A stretch of DNA of 16,395 bases, taken from Dehalococcoidales bacterium (GTDB lineage: Bacteria > Chloroflexota > Dehalococcoidia > Dehalococcoidales > RBG-16-60-22). Below the pieces are notes generated by a model. The model did not search any database. It had not been told where the DNA came from and worked only from the letters and a program-made list of their open reading frames with translations. The DNA lies in the NCBI GenBank assembly GCA_026416775.1, contig JAOAEN010000002.1, positions 1-16,395 of the forward strand, read 5' to 3'. Shown piece after piece: positions 15,056 to 16,395 of the stretch (within the stretch, counting starts at the first letter, position 1; each line of letters starts with the position of its first letter). The position numbers and the translations under genes were made by a program.

Positions 15056-16395
15056 ATGACGCAGTTCGGCTATGCAGGCAGGATACTTCGGGTTGACTTG
15101 ACCACGGGGCGCACCGACACCATTCCCTCCGCCCCCTACACCGAAGGGTTCCTCGGCGGCAGGGGCATCGCCGCCAGGTTCTACTGGGAGACCGTGCCTC
15201 CTGGGACCGGGGCTTTTGATGCCGGAAACACCTTAGTCTATGCCACCGGGCCGGTGACCGGTTTTATCACCATCCCCGGGGGCAGCCGCTGGCAGATCTG
15301 CGGCAAATCACCGCTTGCGGAACCCGAGTTCTTCTCCTATGCCAACCTCGGCGAGAAATGGGGGACATACCTTAAGTCCGCCGGCTACGATGCCCTCACC
15401 ATCCGCGGCAGCGCCGAAAGCCCCGTCTACGTCCACGTCACCGAAGACAGTGCGGCGGTGAAGGATGCCCGCCATCTCTGGGGAAAATCCGCCTTCGAGG
15501 CGGCCGATGCCCTCAAGGCGGAGCTGGGAAAGGAAACCAGCGTCCTTACCATCGGCACGGCGGCGGAAAACCTCATCCCGTTTGCCACCATGCTCACCGA
15601 CGACGGCTCCTCGGGGGCAAGCGGCTTCGGTGCCGTCATGGGGGCAAAGAAGCTCAAGGCCATCGCGGTCAGTGCCGGCAGATTCCGCCCCACAGCCGCC
15701 CGCCCCGAAAGGCTGGAAGAGCTGACGCACTGGATCATCCGGATGCGCCGGGATACCTGGAAGGACTGGTTTGAGAACATCCCGGGGAAGACCCGCGACC
15801 GTGCCTGCTACGGCTGCCCCAGCGGCTGCTTCCGCAAAGCATACTCCGAGGGTGGACGCCGCTACAAGTTCTTTTGCCAGGCGGTGCACGTGTACTGGAA
15901 GCATGCCCTCAAGTCAAGCGGTGGTGCGGACACGGGGACGCTTGCCATCAGGCTCTGTGACCGGTACGGGCTCGATACCACCATCATGGAGCCGATGATT
16001 GACTGGCTCCTCCTCTGCCACCGCGAGGGTATTATCAGCGAAAGGGAAACGGGCATCCCCTTCGGCGAGATAGGCGGTGCCCGCTTTATTGAGACGCTCA
16101 CCCGCATGATCGCCCGCCGCGAGGGCTTCGGGGCGGTCCTTGCGCAGGGCACGAGAAAGGCCGCCGCGGCGCTTGGCAGGGAAGCCGAGAGGCTGCTTTC
16201 CGCCACCGCCATCACCCGCGCCGCCGAGACCCGCGACTACGACCCCAGGCTCATCCCCACCAATGCCCTGCTCTATGCCACCGAGCCGCGAAGACCGATC
16301 CACCAGATCCACGAGGTCTCCCATGCCCTGTGGCTGTGGCGCAACTGGGCGAACGGGGAAAAGGTGGGCTTCCTCTCCTACCGCGACCTCGTCAG
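15056..16395 (+). CDS. Aldehyde ferredoxin oxidoreductase family protein (3' truncated by window edge)
   Basis: The first 446 residues of an AOR-family enzyme; these tungsten (rarely molybdenum) bis-pterin enzymes oxidise aldehydes or related substrates with ferredoxin. The visible part has the N-terminal GRILRVDLTTG (8-18), FLGGRGIAARFY (32-43), GSRWQICGKSPL (76-87), DDGSSGASGFGAVMGAKKLKA (182-202) and the cluster motif C251-x2-C254-x3-C258. The fourth [4Fe-4S] cysteine, expected near the C-terminus, lies outside the window. No signal peptide is seen, so it is cytoplasmic. GGGAGG (15045-15050) precedes ATG 15056. The three-cysteine motif comes about 35 residues earlier than in Pyrococcus AOR, pointing to a divergent subfamily with unknown substrate. 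No pterin-synthesis or tungstate-transport gene is visible nearby. Confidence 0.92.
   Translation, partial: MTQFGYAGRILRVDLTTGRTDTIPSAPYTEGFLGGRGIAARFYWETVPPGTGAFDAGNTLVYATGPVTGFITIPGGSRWQICGKSPLAEPEFFSYANLGEKWGTYLKSAGYDALTIRGSAESPVYVHVTEDSAAVKDARHLWGKSAFEAADALKAELGKETSVLTIGTAAENLIPFATMLTDDGSSGASGFGAVMGAKKLKAIAVSAGRFRPTAARPERLEELTHWIIRMRRDTWKDWFENIPGKTRDRACYGCPSGCFRKAYSEGGRRYKFFCQAVHVYWKHALKSSGGADTGTLAIRLCDRYGLDTTIMEPMIDWLLLCHREGIISERETGIPFGEIGGARFIETLTRMIARREGFGAVLAQGTRKAAAALGREAERLLSATAITRAAETRDYDPRLIPTNALLYATEPRRPIHQIHEVSHALWLWRNWANGEKVGFLSYRDLV

Overview
This is a high-GC bacterial window, almost entirely coding, carrying housekeeping biosynthesis genes in four transcription units. The first 29 bases are an Illumina Nextera/Tn5 adapter, so the left edge is an assembly artefact and genomic sequence starts at base 30. 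The folate genes lack an adjacent folB and are followed by a PTPS-family gene. With the PyrR-controlled pyr operon, a holB-ricT pair and a tungsten-type oxidoreductase, this suggests an anaerobe related to Chloroflexota (for example Dehalococcoidia) or a high-GC Firmicute. That placement is inference; no rRNA or tRNA gene is present to settle it.

Layout. (1) Bases 30-1039, plus strand: the 3' end of folP, then folK and a QueD/PTPS-family gene, tightly packed. Convergent to them is a small Trm112-family gene (1036-1230, minus) whose stop codon shares a CTAG with the PTPS stop. (2) Bases 1231-1554: a divergent promoter region. (3) Bases 1555-4696, plus: lysA-holB-ricT, probably one operon from a good sigma-70-type promoter. 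(4) Bases 4793-13292, minus: pyrR-pyrB-pyrC-carA-carB-pyrK, which makes UMP precursors as far as dihydroorotate plus the electron-transfer subunit of dihydroorotate dehydrogenase; pyrD, pyrE and pyrF are not here. (5) Bases 13293-13422: pyr leader and promoter, with a PyrR-binding hairpin, a competing antiterminator and an intrinsic terminator whose 3' arm contains the pyrR Shine-Dalgarno sequence. (6) Bases 13423-13804: non-coding, with a 14-bp perfect inverted repeat and the promoter of the last operon. (7) Bases 13805-16395, plus: a DUF169 protein, a small cupin and an aldehyde ferredoxin oxidoreductase-family enzyme cut off by the right edge.

Most notable points: the pyr attenuator can be read base by base and appears to couple termination to ribosome-site occlusion. 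PyrB carries a C-terminal zinc domain like that of PyrI, followed by a cysteine-less Ada-like module. The PTPS-family protein has both Cys and Glu in its active-site motif and sits where FolB would be expected. The DUF169-cupin-AOR trio looks like a small tungsto-enzyme locus of unknown substrate.
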